64,000 bases of DNA, from the NCBI GenBank assembly GCA_023375785.1, contig SZWC01000099.1, positions 24,514-88,513 of the forward strand. Direction: 5' to 3'. This document shows, in pieces, positions 10,836 to 21,768 of this stretch (positions within the stretch are counted from its first letter, which is position 1; each line of letters opens with the position of its first letter). The notes beneath the pieces are model-generated. The model was given only the letters and a program-made list of their open reading frames with translations, had not been told where the DNA came from and searched no databases. This DNA is from Penium margaritaceum. Its lineage: Eukaryota > Streptophyta > Zygnematophyceae > Desmidiales > Peniaceae. The translations under genes were made by a program, and so were the position numbers.

Positions 10836-11272
10836 TGTCAGAAATGAGAATCCAACTAGTCCACACGCATCTGCGGAAACTGAAAACTCTCGAACACCGG
10901 TTCACCTTCGGGTCGAACCAACTCGGTGATCAACACTAGCCGTTGACGGCCTCCAACCGACCAAACGGGCATCTGAGCGAGGGATCCCCTAATAAGCGAC
11001 ACCGACCGTAAGCACGTCCGGCTAAAGCACAAGAAGCTGTTGCTTGTCTATTTTTCCTGTTCTGCTTGTATATAATGAGGATGTTCATTCCCTCGATAAT
11101 TTACTAGAACAGTTCTCCTCATGCTGTTCCCATTTGGTTCCGCGGCTTCCCCACCGTGTCTTCGCTCTGCTCGTCCCTCGCACTTTTTGTCTTCGCCAAC
11201 TCTCAACGCTTCGCTCCGTCACTCTCGCTCCTTCGCTCAGCTCTCATACTCCGCCAACCATCACTCACCTCG
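10836..11272 (+). repeat. Truncated 3' LTR type 3
   Basis: Starts TGTCAGAAATGAGAATCC and matches the LTR at 7750 for 437 bp, including TATATAA at 11069-11075. It stops at CACTCACCTCG, about 190 bp short of the CA end. The join to satellite uses the bases CGAG or GAG. The mirror LTR is cut at the same base, so the loss preceded duplication. Confidence 0.88.
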
Positions 11273-11274
11273 AG

Positions 11275-12313
11275 TGCCCACTCACAGGTCAGATGTACTA
11301 GGCATGACCTTGCAGGTATAAACTACATAAAAAACCGGTGGCTTGGCACGGCTATTGTGCGCAATGTCTTGACAAAGTTGGCATGTGCCACTGACCATGA
11401 CCACAAATGTATCCAAGTGACTTTTACTTATATTGATCATAACACGAGTCAACCACAGTCAGAGTGTCCAATCACAGTGCCGATGTACTATGCATGATCT
11501 TGCAGGTGCAAACAAGGTAGAATAACGGTGGCTCGATGTGGCTATTGTGCGCAATGCCTTGACAAAGTTGGCACGTGCCACTGCCCATGACCACAAAGTT
11601 TACCAAGTGACATTAACTTCTACGAAGTGTAACACAAGTCAGCCATAGTCAGAGTGCCCAATCACAGCTCAGATGTACTAGGCATGACCTTGCAGGTACA
11701 AACAAGGTCAAAAACCGGTGGCTTGGCATGGCTATTCTACGCAATTCCTTGACAAAGTTGGCATGTGCCACTGACCATGACCACAAAGTTTACCAAGTGA
11801 CTTTAACTTCTATAGATCATAACACGACTCAGCAACGGTCAGAGTACCCAATCACAGTGTACATGTAATATGCATGACCTTGAAGGTATAAACAGGGTAA
11901 AAAACCAGTGTCTTGCCACGGCTATTGTGCGTAATGCCTTGACAAAGTTGGCATGTGCCATTGACCATGACCACAAAGGATTACAAAGTGAATTTAACTA
12001 ATACGGATCATAACACGAGTCAGCCACAGTCACAGTGCCCAATCACAATTCAGGTGTACTGGGTATGACCTTGCATGAATAAACTACGTAAAAAACCGGT
12101 GGCTTGGCACGGCTAATGTGCGCAATGCTTTGAGAAAGTTGGCATGTGCCACTGACCATGACCACAACGTTTGCCAAGTGACTTTAACTTCTGCGAATCG
12201 TAACACGAGTCAACCACGGTCAGAGTGCCCACTCACATTGCACATGTAATATACATGACCTTGCAGGTATGAACAAGGTAAAAAACCGGTGGCTTGGCAT
12301 GGATATTGTGCGC
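11275..12313 (+). repeat. 190-bp satellite array, block 3
   Basis: About five and a half monomers in the same orientation as blocks 1 and 2, ending at the orientation switch. No gene is present. Confidence 0.95.
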
Positions 12314-12321
12314 TTTGTCTT
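12314..12321. other. Satellite orientation switch / fold-back junction
   Basis: The left side ends ATGGATATTGTGCGC (to 12313). The right side starts GCGCACAATAGCC (from 12322), with TTTGTCTT between. Monomers on the two sides are in the same phase, so the strand can fold back around an 8-nt loop. Every satellite monomer before this point is in one orientation and every one after it, to 61673, is in the other. Confidence 0.92.
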
Positions 12322-14120
12322 GCGCACAATAGCCAAGCCAAGCCACCGGTTTTTTACCTTGTTTATACCTGCAAGGCCATGCCTAGTACGTCTCAATTGT
12401 GATTGGGCACTCTAACTATGGCTGACTCGTGTTATGATTCGCAAAAGTTAAAGTCACTTTGTAAACTTTTTTGTCATGGTCAATGGCACATGCCAACTTT
12501 GTCAAGGCATTGCGCAAAATAGCCGTGCCAAGAAACTGCTTTTTTACCCTGATTATATCTTCAAGGTCATGCATATTAGATGTGCACTGGGATTGGGTTC
12601 TCTGACTCTGGCTGACTCGTGTTATGATTCATAGAAGTTAAAGTCACTCAGTAAACTTTGTGGTCATGGTCAGTGGCACATGCCAACTTTGTCAAGGCAT
12701 TGCGCACAATAGCCACACCGAGCCACCAGTATCCTACCTTGTTTGCACTTGCAAGATCATGCCTAGTACACCTGCACTGTGATTGGACACTCTGACTGTG
12801 GTTGACTCGTGTTATGATCAATAGAAGTAAAAGTCACTTGGATACATTTGTGGTCATGGTCAGTGGCACATGCCAACTTAATCAAGGCATTGCGCACAAT
12901 AGCCACACCGAGCCACCGGTATTCTACCTTGTTCATACCTGCAAGGTCATGCGTAGTATATCTGCACTGTGATTGTACACTCTCACTGTGGCTGAAACGT
13001 GTTATGATTCATAGCCCTTTAAGGTACTTGGTAAACTTTGTGGTCATGGTCAGTGGCACATGCCAACTTTGTCAAAGCATTGCGCATAATATCCATGCCA
13101 AGCCACCGGTTTTTTACCTTGCTCATACCTGCAAGGTCATGCATATTAGATGTGCAATGTGAGTGGGCACTCTCACCGTGGCTGACTCGTGGTCCGATTC
13201 GCAGAAGTTAAAGTCACTTGGCACACGTTGTGGTCATGGTCAATGGCACATGCCAACTTTCTCAAAGCATTGCGCACATTATCCGTGCAAAGCCACCGGT
13301 TTTTTATGTAGTTTTTACATGCAAGGTCATACCCAGTACATCTGAATTGTGATTGGGCACTCTGACTGTGGCTCACTCGTGTTATGATCCGTAGAAGTTA
13401 AAGTCACTTGGTAAACCTTTGTGGTCTTGGTCAATGGCACATGCCAACTTTGTCAAGGCATTGCGCACAATAGTCGTGCCAAGACACCGGTTTTTTACCC
13501 TTTTTATACCTCCAAGGTCATGCATATTAGATGTACACTGTGATTGGGTACTCTGACCGTTGCTGAGTCGTGCTATGATTCGTAGAAGTTAAAGTCACTT
13601 CGTAAACTTTGTGGTCATGGTCAGTGGCACATGCCAACTTTGTCAAGGAATTGCGCAGAATAGCCATGCCAAGCCACTAGTTTTTGACCTTGTTTGTACC
13701 TGCAAGGTCATGCCTAGTACATCTGAGCTGTGATTGGGCACTCTGACTATGGCTGACTTGTGTTACACTTCGTAGAAGTTAATGTCACTTGGTAAAATTT
13801 GTGGTCATGGGCAGTGGCACATGCCAACATTGTCAAGGCATTGCGCACAATAGCCTTACCGAGCCACCAGTATTCTACCTTGTTTGCATGTGCAAGATCA
13901 CGCCTAGTACATCGGCACTGTGATTGGACACTCTGACCGTGGTTGACTCATGTTATGATCAATATAAGTAAAAGTCACTTGGATACATTTGTGGTCATGG
14001 TCAGTGGCACATGCCAACTTTGTCAAGACATTGCGCACAATATCCGTGCCAAGCCACCGGTTTTTTCCGTAGTTTATATCTGCAAGGTCATGCCTAGTAC
14101 ATCTGACCTGTGAGTGGGCA
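12322..14120 (-). repeat. 190-bp satellite array, block 4 (includes arm spacer)
   Basis: Inverted-orientation monomers. The first 761 bp (12322-13082), four monomers, have no specific partner in the left arm and form the spacer between the arms. From 13083 on, monomer variants match block 3 in mirror order. No gene is present. Confidence 0.93.
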
Positions 14121-14123
14121 CTC

Positions 14124-14559
14124 GAGGTGAGTGATGGTTGGCAGAGTATGAGAGCTGAGCGAAGGAGCGAGAGTGACGGAGCGAAGCGTTGAGAGTTGGC
14201 GAAGACAGAAAGTGCGAGAGACGAGCAGAGCGAAAACACGACGGTGAAGCCGCGGAACCAAAGGGGAATAGGATGAGGATAACTGTTCTGGTAAATTATT
14301 GAGGGAAAGAACATCCTCATTATATACAAGCAGAACAGGAAAAATAGAGAAGCAACGGCTTCTTGTGCACTAGCCGGACGCGCTTGCGATGGGTGTCGCT
14401 TATTAGGGGATCCCTCGCTCAGATGCCCGTTTGGTCGGTTGGAGACCGTCAACGGCAAGTGCTGATCACCGAGTTGGTTCGACCCGAAGGTGAACCGGTG
14501 TTCGAGAGTTTTCAGTTTCCGCAGGTGCTTGTGGACTAGTTGGATTCTCATTTCTGACA
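14124..14559 (-). repeat. Truncated 3' LTR type 3, mirror copy
   Basis: Ends in CTGACA on the plus strand, which is TGTCAG on the minus strand, and is cut near 14124 at CGAGGTGAGTG. This is the same breakpoint as at 11272. Confidence 0.87.
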
Positions 14560-14568
14560 TCCCCCCAT
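14560..14568 (-). other. Polypurine tract, mirror copy
   Basis: TCCCCCCAT on the plus strand, i.e. ATGGGGGGA on the minus strand, directly abuts the 3' LTR. Confidence 0.83.
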
Positions 14569-17005
14569 AATCCAACTACCATGTGTGACAGAAACTTTGT
14601 TCTTGGTGTGTGGCCGTGGGAACTCCACAAGTCAGGAGCAAGTGGGACCACATAGTGCTGAGGTCGTTGGGGTAGACTTGGGTGAGAGGTTGTCGACTGG
14701 GATGCATGACTTCTCTCAGTCTTGCTCGTACTGCCTGATTTGCTTGTCTGTATCCTTCTTGCTGTGCAGCAGGAGTTGGAGCATTTCCCAAGTAGAACTG
14801 TCTCCCTAGGGGTGTGTCAGTGACACCGAATCCAAAGAGAACGTATGGGAAGAAGGCCTCATACACTTGTGATACCCAGTGGGTTGCGAGGAGTGTGGTG
14901 GGGTTCTCTTCCTCAAAGGGCAGCATAATTGATCTTCCGACAAGGGTTGGTAGGGAGGTGGTATATTGACATGCCGTTCGAATCCAGTGTCGCCACCATG
15001 CTTGTTGCAGAATGCGGTACCAGAGGAGAGGTCCCGTACGGAGGAATGAGAGGTGAGAGTCGTAGCCGATAGAAAGGAAGGGTCGGAGACGATGGGCTAG
15101 GTTGACAAGTGAATTCTGGTATTCAAGGGTCCATGGTGTTCAAAGGTAGTTGGAGTTGAAGCGGCCGAGAAGAAGTGACGCGCCGTTGAATTGTTCGAAC
15201 CACCATGTTTGAGCCAGGACAATTATATTGTCTGCCCAGAAAATGATAATGGATCCGTCTTCGGCAAGAACTGGTACGCTTGAAGCAAGTTGCTGACGCT
15301 GTCTTCGAGACATGATGACGAGTGTTGATGATAAAGATTGATGTTGGAGGAGGAAGGCTGAATGACGCAGGGGCGAGATCACGTACGCATGGCGATGGTT
15401 TTGACGTGGGCGCGGGTCGTCACAGTGCGACCGGGCGGATCTTTGTGCTGAGTGGAGCAGAAGCACATGATTGCGGAGGAACGATGGACGATGGAGTGGG
15501 CGCACGGACAAGACCACATGTGTAACAGCTATTCTTCGGCGTGGGCGCAGGTCGTCGCGGAATGGGCGACGCGACCGGGCGGATCCTTGTGCCGAGCGGA
15601 GCGGAAGCGGATGATGGCGGAGAAACGATGGATGATGGAGTGGGCGCAGGGACAAAACCACGTGCGCGATTTGAAATAGGGGAGTAGGATGCGGCAAGGG
15701 GAAGGCAGGTGCCAACGCGCGGTGAGAAATCTGCAGCCGGCCAGGGTGCAGGCTACTACGAAGCGGGCATCTAGCTCGTGCAGATCCTTTTACTGGCTAC
15801 AGATGCTGATGATGATTGCTGAAGCGGAAGCTGATGATGATGGAGTGGGCGAAGGGGAGAACCCCGTGCGCTGAGGAAGTTTCGGCATGGGCGCGGGTCG
15901 TCGCGGAAAAAGGCGATGCGACCGGGTGGATCCTTGTGCCGAGCTGAAAGCGATGCAGAAGCAGAGGAAATGATTGATTAATGAGTGGGCGCAGGGGCAA
16001 AACCACGTGCGCGGAGAGACGATGCTGATAAGGATGATGGATGCGAAAGCGGTGCGGATGATGTTGATGACAGAGAAAGGCGGAGATGAGGCCGGAACGG
16101 GAGGCTGAAGGAGCTTCTGAGGCGGGAACGAGGAGGAGGAGGAGGGACTGATCGCAGCAGATGAGGATGATGCGAGGGGCGAAGGAAGAAGACTAATGAT
16201 GATGCTGAACAGGAGAGGCAGGGAGTGATGCAGGCGGAGGAAGATACAATGAGACGCATCGCGGCAGGGAGATGGAGAGACACAACCACTTCTTCTGCTT
16301 TCAGGAGAGTGATGGCCTGTTCCCCAGTTGGCTCGGGAATGCGAGCAGGAAGACTAGTGGTGTCCGATGTCCTGTCAGCTGAAGAAGTCGGTTGCGGCAG
16401 AGGGAGTCAGGCAGCGGGCAGATCCACTAAACCCCTGATGTGAGGAGAGTGACGGCTTGTTCCCCAATTGGCTCGGAAGTGGCAGCAAGAAGACTTGTGG
16501 TGTCTGATATCCTGACGGTGGCAGTTTTGGCTGCAGCTGTTGACGAGGCGAGGAGGCAATGCGAGAGAGCAGTTCAAGATGATGGACGTGGGTAGGCTGA
16601 GGATGACGGTGAGGAGGGGAAGGTGAGGCTCATAAGGTAGGATGAAAGAGGAGGAGATGCTTTCGGAGGCATATGTGATGAGTGGTAGTAGTTGGCGAGC
16701 GGCAGGAAGCTTCTTGGTAGTTGACGGCAGGTGGCGGCTCGAGAGTTGCTTGCAGCTGATGTGGGCGACAAGTCATCGGTTGTTTGCCACGGGCGCGAAG
16801 ATGGGCGCAGGGCTTTCTTGGGATGACAAGGCGTTTCTTCGGTGCAGAGAACTCGTCAGGCAGAGCTGCTGATGTCAACTGCTGGCAAAGCGGCACGGCG
16901 CGGGACGTCAGTAGCGGCGGCAGAGGATTTCGGGAGAAAGCGATGACGGGAAGATGGTGGCAGAGCGACGACGTAGTTACAGGGCACCAGGTGATGTTGA
17001 TTGAT
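14569..17005 (-). repeat. Interior of the second unit, mirror copy
   Basis: Contains the uncharacterised frame (above) and, at about 15390-16020, the GC-rich tandem array with CCGGGCGGATCCTTGTG landmarks. The CCCCAGTTGGCTCGG modules lie further on, near 16330 and 16470. No other credible coding region is visible. Confidence 0.7.
14576..15313 (-). pseudogene. Uncharacterised element protein, 245 codons, one stop (right copy)
   Basis: Mirror of 10082-10819, also 738 nt from ATG to terminal stop. The left copy's TAG position is open here (the sequence reads through IIIFWADN). A TGA at 15140-15142, after NSNYL, replaces a Pro codon of the left copy. I checked the remaining codons between 15139 and 14926 and found no other stop. 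The two copies thus each carry one independent stop, the pattern expected if a functional gene was duplicated and then decayed. Function is unknown; gag-like is only a positional guess. Confidence 0.6.
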
Positions 17006-17017
17006 GCTCTGATACCA
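17006..17017 (-). other. Primer-binding site, second unit, mirror copy
   Basis: GCTCTGATACCA on the plus strand reads TGGTATCAGAGC on the minus strand, directly after the internal LTR. Confidence 0.92.
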
Positions 17018-17650
17018 TGTTAGAAGAATGCAGACACGAGGACGGCGGCAGCAGAAGCAAGCAGAAGCATTAGGACATGCAAGCGTACGTCAGCAAAGTG
17101 ACGTAGGCAAGAGCGGTCCAAGGAGTTAGTCGTGGGATCTGATAGAGGCTGAGACGCGAGGTAACCAGGGTGGACAGGTTGATATGAGAGAGAGTGCTGG
17201 CGAGGTGAGTGATGGTTGGCGGAGTATGAGAGCTGAGCGAAGGAGCGAGAGTGACGGAGCGAAGCGTTGAGAGTTGGCGAAGACAGAAAGTGCGAGGGAC
17301 GAGCAGAGCGAAGAGACGGCCGCGAAGCCGCGGAACCAAAGGGGAATAGGATGAGGAGAACTGTTCTGGTTAATTATTGAGGGAATGAACATCCTCGTTA
17401 TATACAAGCACAACATGACAAATAGAGATGCAACGGCTTCTTTTGCGCTAGCCGGACGCGCTTGCGATGGGTGTCGCTTATTGGGGGATCCCTCGGTCAG
17501 ATGCCCGTTTGGTCGGTTGGAGACCGTCAACGGCTAGTGCTGATCACCAAGTTGGTTCGACCCAAAGGTGAACTGGTGTTCGAGAGTTCTGAGTTTCCGC
17601 AGGTGCTTGTGGACTAGTTGGATTCTGATTTCTGATTCTCATTTATGACG
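17018..17650 (-). repeat. LTR type 3, internal, mirror copy
   Basis: 633 bp, the same length as 7750-8382, with the same CGTCATAAATG start at the chimeric junction. The 3' end has decayed (TTCTAACA on the minus strand). Confidence 0.85.
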
Positions 17651-18724
17651 ACTTGTTCCCCAGTTGTCTTGGAAGTGGGAGCAGGAAGACTGGTGGTGTC
17701 CAATATCCTGACGGCGGTAGTTTTGGTTGCAGCTGTTGACAAGGCGAGGAGGTGATGCGAGAAGGCGGCTCGGAGGATGTTGATGAAGGAAGGAGACGGA
17801 TAAATGAGACAGGAACGGGCGGCTGATAGAGCTGAGGAGACTTGAGCAAGGAGGAGGAGGAGGGACTGATGGCAGCAGATGAGGATGATGCGAGTAGTGA
17901 AGGCAGAAGACTGACGATGAAACTGAAGAGGAGAGATAGGGAGCGATGCAGGTGGAGGGAGGCGCGACGACAGGCGATAAGGCAGGGAGGTGGAGCAATA
18001 CAACCACTTCGTTTGCTTTAAGGAGAGTGACGGCTTGTTCCCCAATTGGCTCGGAAGTGGGAGCAGGAAGACTGGTGGTGTCCGATGTCCTGTCAGCTGG
18101 AAGAGGTTGATTGCGGTAGAGGGAGTCAGGCACAAGGCAGAGGCACTAGACTGGTGATGCCAGGATAGTTACGGCTTGTTCCTTGGTTAGCTCGGAATGG
18201 GAGCAGGAAGACTGGTGGTGTCCGATATCTTGACGGTGGAAGTTCTGGCTGCAGCTGCTGATGAGGTGAGAAGGCGATGCGAGAAGGCGGCTCGAGGTGA
18301 TGGATGCGGGCGGGCTGAGGATGAGGGCGAGGCAGTGGCATATGAGGCTGATGAAGCAAGATGGAAGAGGAGGAGATGCTTGCGGATGCAGATGCGATGA
18401 GGGGCAGCAGATGGCAGATAGCAGGAAGCTTCTTGGTAGTTGACGGCAAGTGGCGGCTCGAGAGTTGCTTACGACTGATGCGGGCGACAAGTCGCCGGTT
18501 GTTGGCCACGGGCGCAGAAATGGGCGCAGGGCTTCCTTGGGATGACAAGGCGTTTCTTCAGTACGGGTAACTCGTCAGGCAGAGCTGCTGATGTCAGCTG
18601 CTGGCAAAACGGCGAGGCGCGGGACAATGGTAGCGGCGGCAGGAGAACGCGAGTGGAAGTGATGAAGCAAGGATGACGATAGAGCGATGGCGCGGTCACG
18701 GGACTCCAAGTGATGTTGCCTGAA
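17651..18724 (-). repeat. Partial interior of the first unit, mirror copy
   Basis: Mirror of 6695-7749. The GGGGAACAAG-type modules are present on the minus strand, the last one broken at the junction with the LTR ending at 17650. Only low-complexity open frames are seen. Confidence 0.75.
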
Positions 18725-18736
18725 GCTCTGATACCA
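18725..18736 (-). other. Primer-binding site, first unit, mirror copy
   Basis: GCTCTGATACCA on the plus strand is a perfect TGGTATCAGAGC on the minus strand. Confidence 0.92.
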
Positions 18737-19340
18737 TGTCAGAAGAATGCAGATGCGAGAACAGCAGCAGCAGAAGCAGGCAGAAGCGTCAGGATATGCA
18801 AGCGTACGTCAGTAGAGTGACGTAATCAAGAGCAGTCCAATGAGTTAGTCGCAGAAACTGTTAGAGGCTGAGACGCGAGGTAGCTGAGGTAGACAAGTTG
18901 ATGTGAGAGAGTGTGCTGGCGAGATGAGTAATGGTTGGCAAAGTATAAGAGCAGAGCGAAGGAGCGAGAGTGACGGAGCAAAGCATTGAGAGGGACTGGC
19001 GAAGACAACGAATGCAAGGAACGAGCAAAGCAAAGACACTACGGCGAAGCTGCGGAACCAAAAGGGAACAGGATGAGTAAAACTGTTCTCGTTAAACTAG
19101 GGAGGGAATGAACATCCTCCGTATATGCAGCAGAACAGGACAAAACAAGTATTAACGGCTTCTTTCCGTTAGCCGGACGCGTCGCGACGTGGTCGCTTAT
19201 TAGAGGCGGCTCGACTCTGGTGGAACGGTCGTGACCGACCAGCCGTTGCCGAGGAGGCTCGCTGCGGAACCTAAACCAGGATCAAGAGCTCGGATTATCC
19301 GAGGGGTGAAGAGCACCTTGTTGCAATCACATTTTTGACA
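18737..19340 (-). repeat. LTR type 2, mirror copy
   Basis: 604 bp, ending in TTTTGACA on the plus strand (minus-strand start TGTCAAAAATG). The hairpin CTCGGATTATCCGAG at 19289-19303 is conserved. Confidence 0.88.
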
Positions 19341-21097
19341 GGGCAGTCTGACTGTGGCTGACTCATGTTACGATTCGTAGAAGTTAAAGTCACTTGGTAA
19401 ACTTTGTGGTCGTGGTCAGTGGCACATGCCAACTTTTTCAAGGCATTGCGCACATTCGCACACCTAGCCTCCAATATTCTACCTAGTTTGAACCTGTAAG
19501 ATCATGCCTAGTACATCTGCAGTGTGATTGGACACTTTGACCGTTGCTGACTTGTGTTATGATCAATAAAAGTAAAAGTCACCTGGATACATTTGTGGTC
19601 ATGGTTAGTGGCACATGCCAACTTTGTCAAGGCATTGGCACAGTAGCCACACCGAGCCACCAGTATTCTACCTTGTTTGTACCTGCAAGGTCATGCCCAT
19701 TATATGTGCAGTGTGAATGGACAATTTGACCGTGGCTGACTCGTGTTATGACTCATAGCCCTTTAAGGTACTTGGTAAACTTTGTGGTCATGGTCAGTGG
19801 CACATGCCAACTTTGTCAAGGCATTGCGCACAATAGCCGTGCCAAGATACCGGTTTTTACCCTGTTTATACCTGCAAGGTCATGCATATTACACGTGTAC
19901 TGTGATTGGGTACTCTGACCGTGGCTGACTTGTGTTATGATTGGTAGAAGTTAAAGTCCATTGGTAAACTTCGTGGTCATGGTCAGTGCACGTGCCAACC
20001 TTGTCAAGGCATTGCACACAATAGCCACACCGAGCCACCAATGTTCTACCTTGTTTGTACCTGCAAGATCATGCCTAGTACATTTGTACTCTGATTGGAC
20101 ACTCCAACCGTGGCTGACTCGTGTTATGATTCATAACCATTTAAGGTACTTGGTAAACTTTGTGGTCATGGTCAGTGGCACATGCCAACTTTGTCAAGGC
20201 ATTGCGCACAATAGCCAATTTGAGCCACCAGTATTCTATCTTGTTTGTACCTGCAAGATCATGCCTAATACATCTGCACTGTGACTGGACACTCTGACCG
20301 TGGCTGACTCGTGTTATGATCATTATAAGTAAAAGTCACTTGGATACATTCGTGGTCATGGTCAGCGGCACATACCAACTTTGTCAAGGCATTGCGCACA
20401 ATAGCCACACCGAGCCACCAGTATTCCACATTGTTCATACCGGCAAGGTCATGTCCAAAATATCTGCACTATGATTCGACACCTTGACCGTGGCTGACTC
20501 GTGTTATGATTCGTAGCCGTTCAATTTACTTGGTTAACTTTGTGGTCATGGTCAGTGGCACATACCAACTCTGTCAAGACATTGCGCACACTAGCCGTAC
20601 CAAGCCACCGGTTTTGTAACCTTGTTTATACCTGCAAGATCATGCATATTAGATGTGAGCTGTGATTGGGCACTCTGACCGTGGCTGACTCGTGTTACAA
20701 TTCGTAGAAGTTAAAGTCACTTGGTAAACTTTGTGGTCATGGTCAGTGGCACATGCCAACTTTGTCAAGGCATTGGGCACAATAGCCACACCGAGCCACC
20801 AGTATTCTACCTTGTTTATACCTGCAAGGTCATGCCCAGTATATTTGCACTGTGATTGGACACTCTGACTGTGGCTGACTCGTGTTATGATTCATAGTTG
20901 ATTAAGGTAATTGGTAAACTTTGTGATCATGGTCAGTGGCACATGCCAACTTTGTCAAGGTATTACATACAATAGCCGTACCAAGACACCGGTTGTTTAC
21001 CTTGTTTATACCTTCAAGGTCATGCAAATTAGATGTGCAATGTCATTGGGCACTCTTACCGTGGCTGACTCGTGTTACAATTCCTATAAGTAAAAGT
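19341..21097 (-). repeat. 190-bp satellite array, block 5
   Basis: About nine monomers, one fewer than the partner block at 4136-6080. Its last five bases, AAAGT (21093-21097), are the target duplication of the next element. No gene is present. Confidence 0.95.
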
Positions 21098-21704
21098 TGT
21101 GAGAAGAATACAATGAGAGAGGTCAGTAGGAGTAAAGACAAGCAGAGGCAATGAAGCAAGATGACGTAACGTAGTGAAGTGACGGAAGTAGAGCGGTGAG
21201 AGAAGGCCCATGGATTTAGTCACCGAGTCGCAAGAGGACGCGAGGCACTGGAGCTCCGAGGTAGACCGAGTGCAGATGAGAGAACTTCAGAGCAAAGCGA
21301 GGAAGGCATCGGAAGCGAAAGGTTAAGGGTGGCGAAGCGAATAGCCGTGAGGAGACAGTGGTGGGTGAAGACAATGGACGCGAGAGGCGAGCAGAGAGAA
21401 GACACGGCGGCGAAGCCGCTGAACCAAAGGGGAACAGGATGAATAGAATTGTTATGGTTAACTCGAGGTAATGAACATTCTTGATATAAAAAAGGACAGA
21501 ATAGGACAAATGAGCAAAACAACGGCTTCTTTCCGCTATCCGGGCGCGGGTGACAGGTGTCACTTTATTAGGGGATGACTTGTCCGAAGGGTCTGAACGG
21601 TCGAGCGACCGGAGAGTCGTTGGGCAAGGTGGTTCAGTCATGGGAATTGAACCGTTATTGAGACCGAGATATTTTTTTCTCTTGTCCATGCTTCATTTCT
21701 GACA
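21098..21704 (-). repeat. 3' LTR of copy B
   Basis: Plus strand runs from TGTGAGAAGAAT to CATTTCTGACA. The minus-strand start is TGTCAGAAATG. Confidence 0.92.
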
Positions 21705-21713
21705 CCTCCCTTG
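21705..21713 (-). other. Polypurine tract of copy B
   Basis: CCTCCCTTG on the plus strand, i.e. CAAGGGAGG on the minus strand, identical to copy A. Confidence 0.8.
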
Positions 21714-21768
21714 AATCTTGACAAGAGGTAAGAGAGCAAGAGGCAGATCAGGGATAGTGGCGCCCCCA

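Larger units (their letters stand above)
6081..11274 (+). mobile_element. Chimeric three-LTR non-autonomous retroelement (copy C/D)
   Basis: The order is LTR type 2 (6081-6682), primer site, about 1.05 kb of interior, LTR type 3 (7750-8382), a second primer site, 2.4 kb of interior with one open frame, a polypurine tract, and a type 3 LTR cut off at about 11272. The flanks are TGCCC at 6076-6080 and TGCCC at 11275-11279, resembling a target duplication. The join between the first interior and the second LTR falls in shared GTCA bases with no target duplication, so this is not simple nesting. Template switching during reverse transcription or illegitimate recombination fits better. The mirror copy (14121-19340) has the same joins and the same truncated end. 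No enzyme domains are present. Confidence 0.85.
1..12313 (+). repeat. Left arm of a large inverted duplication
   Basis: This segment is repeated in reverse complement at 13083-25251. Base 1 pairs with base 25251 and base 12313 with about 13083. The arms share the same retrotransposons at the same sites, the same broken LTR ends and the same satellite monomer variants. Over about 310 bp at the outer end I count about 17 mismatches, so identity is near 95 %. The left arm is cut by the window edge, so its true length is unknown. The pairing offset shifts by about 188 bp between 4135 and 6081 because the right arm lacks one satellite monomer there. Confidence 0.93.
14121..19340 (-). mobile_element. 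Chimeric three-LTR retroelement, mirror copy
   Basis: Reverse complement of 6081-11274 with the same architecture. Read on the minus strand: LTR type 2 (19340-18737), primer site (18736-18725), partial interior, LTR type 3 (17650-17018), primer site (17017-17006), interior with one open frame, polypurine tract and truncated LTR (14559 to about 14124). The flanking GGGCA at 14116-14120 and 19341-19345 is complementary to TGCCC of the left copy. The shared junctions show that the chimera formed before the duplication. Confidence 0.85.

Noticed and set aside
11280-12313. Possible CENP-B box in the monomer
   Set aside because: I found no match to the TTCG-n4-A-n2-CGGG pattern in the monomer variants I read.
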